Shown here: piece by piece, positions 45,098 through 46,002 of the stretch
Numbering within the stretch: position 1 is the first letter of the stretch
Layout of the letters: every line of letters starts with the position of its first letter
Source of the DNA: Nemertoderma westbladi
Lineage: Eukaryota; Xenacoelomorpha; Nemertodermatida; Nemertodermatidae
Direction: 5' to 3'
DNA length: 46,002 bases
NCBI GenBank assembly: GCA_032718475.1
Contig: JAUCBJ010006290.1
Span: forward strand, 1-46,002
Program-made: the position numbers and the translations under genes
Notes under the pieces: generated by a model
The model's input: the letters and a program-made list of their open reading frames with translations, nothing else
What the model was told of the DNA's origin: nothing
Database searches by the model: none

Positions 45098-45470
45098 AGA
45101 TTGTCGGATAGTCAGTAATACCGACAGACAGACAAACAGATTAACTATATTTAATTAAATGTGAAATCTGACATCAGAAATGAAGTCAGCGACCAGGAAA
45201 ACCCCCATAGCAATAATCTTAGCATTCTTGTGTAGTTTCGTGTTGCTATATATATATATTGATAAACCCCACATGTTATTAAAATTATTTATTAACATTA
45301 TTATTAAAATTGAATTTAAATTGAACACATATTAAAAGACAATTTCTGCGCGGGAAGGTTCAAATTTTAAAGGAAATTATCACGGAATGCTATTTTTTCA
45401 TTTTTAAAACACATCTCCTCCGCATTTTTTAACCGATTTGCAAGTTTTTCGTATCAAATGAAAGCTAGTA
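45098..45470 (+). repeat. Dispersed repeat, copy 2
   Basis: Matches 30140-30440 in order and orientation: GAAATGAAGTCAGCGACCAG with GAAAACCCCCATA (45177-45208), TGCGCGGGAAGGTT near 45347, and CTCCTCCGCATTTTTTAACCG near 45415. A (TA)n run at about 45247-45260 and extra AT-rich DNA lie in the middle. Identity in the core is high, elsewhere diverged. Confidence 0.65.
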
Positions 45471-45900
45471 GTGTGCGCAATAATAAAATTCGAGCAGGTT
45501 TTTTGGTTTTGCAATTGTTCATCTGTTATAACATTTTTTACGAAAAAAAACAGTGCTTATTTTGAAAATTTGAAAATCATTTTGAAAAATGGCGGTATTT
45601 TGTTTGAAAAGTACGAAACAAAATTCTGCTCGAATTTTTTACGTAATCGACCATGTTGTTTCCAAAAAAAAAGGTTACAACTTCTGAATATAAAGCATAA
45701 TAAAAGGAGATGTATTTTAAGTCTAAAATGTAAATTTTGGATCTGGTCGCTAAATCTGGGCGTCAAACATGAATTTCCACCCATGAATAGAATAGTCCAC
45801 CTAAAATGTATCTTACACTTTTTTCTACTTAATCGCTCTTTGGAGCAGTAATAAGCAATTCAAAATGTTGACTTCCAAGCCGGTAGGTCTACCCCCCTCC
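45471..45900. other. AT-rich DNA, no gene recognised
   Basis: Overlapping frames on both strands (45471-45851 plus, 45557-45784 minus) are rich in Phe, Lys and Asn and reflect base composition; I see no domain. Confidence 0.45.
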
Positions 45901-45924
45901 CCTTAAAATGATCGGTGGACGTTT

Positions 45925-46002
45925 GAAACACGAACCACCAAAGGCAACCCGAACGCTCCCCTGACTCGGCCTTCATTAAGGCAGGGAAGTCGCCACACTA
46001 AC
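45925..46002 (-). mobile_element. Possible tail of a second SINE, cut by the window end
   Basis: On the minus strand this reads GGGAGCGTTCGGGTTGCCTT, similar to GGAGCCTTCGGGTCGCCTCC in the tail of the SINE at 32400-32626, in the same orientation. The tRNA head would lie beyond the window. Confidence 0.3.

Noticed and set aside
45471-45851. 126-codon plus-strand ORF rich in Phe, Cys and Lys
   Set aside because: Composition follows AT-rich DNA, an opposite-strand frame of similar quality overlaps it, and no domain is visible.

Overview
The window is eukaryotic and metazoan. It has an intron/exon boundary, a SMAD MH2 domain (a family restricted to animals), a non-LTR retrotransposon fragment, a tRNA-derived SINE, foldback elements and AT-rich intergenic DNA full of minisatellites. 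A marine invertebrate fits best: the transposon-derived cysteine-rich protein and the SINE body look like families I know from marine invertebrates. The phylum cannot be fixed from the sequence alone.

Bases 1-24777 are one continuous tandem array of a 31-bp monomer, with 29-bp and 37-bp length variants, and the array begins before the window. It has visible higher-order structure: an almost perfect 4.3-kb tandem duplication (506-4822 and 4823-9138), smaller blocks of 421, 656, 130, 124 and 62 bp, and zones defined by which length variant is allowed. The array stops 28 bp before a splice acceptor, which opens a 3'-terminal exon (24806-25541) encoding the arginine/serine-rich tail of an SR-type splicing factor, followed by an AATAAA signal. 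The simplest reading is that the whole array lies in the last intron of that gene. Each monomer also carries a sequence resembling a 5' splice site (CGGTACGT).

From 25.6 to 40 kb the DNA is mostly non-coding. It holds a small unassigned ORF with a partial inverted copy, a frameshifted transposon-derived CXC-type protein (minus strand, 29.1-30.0 kb), a 5'-truncated and frameshifted LINE reverse transcriptase (minus strand, 30.6-31.5 kb), and a tRNA-headed SINE (32.4-32.6 kb). It also holds three minisatellites: a 21/22-bp array, a 43-bp hairpin-forming array and a 30-bp array that leaves long frames open. A cluster of five CCAAT boxes lies near 37.05-37.19 kb.

At 40047-40886 there is an intact, intronless 279-codon ORF that is essentially a SMAD MH2 domain. 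It lacks MH1, lacks the receptor-phosphorylated SSxS tail, and mixes residues typical of Smad4 and Smad2/3. After it come a long-arm foldback MITE (41.3-41.65 kb), a 16-bp G-quadruplex-type minisatellite (43.03-43.56 kb) and a second copy of a dispersed repeat also seen at 30.1-30.4 kb.

The two items most worth following up are the intronic 31-bp satellite with its splice-donor-like monomers beside an SR protein exon, and the orphan MH2-only SMAD.
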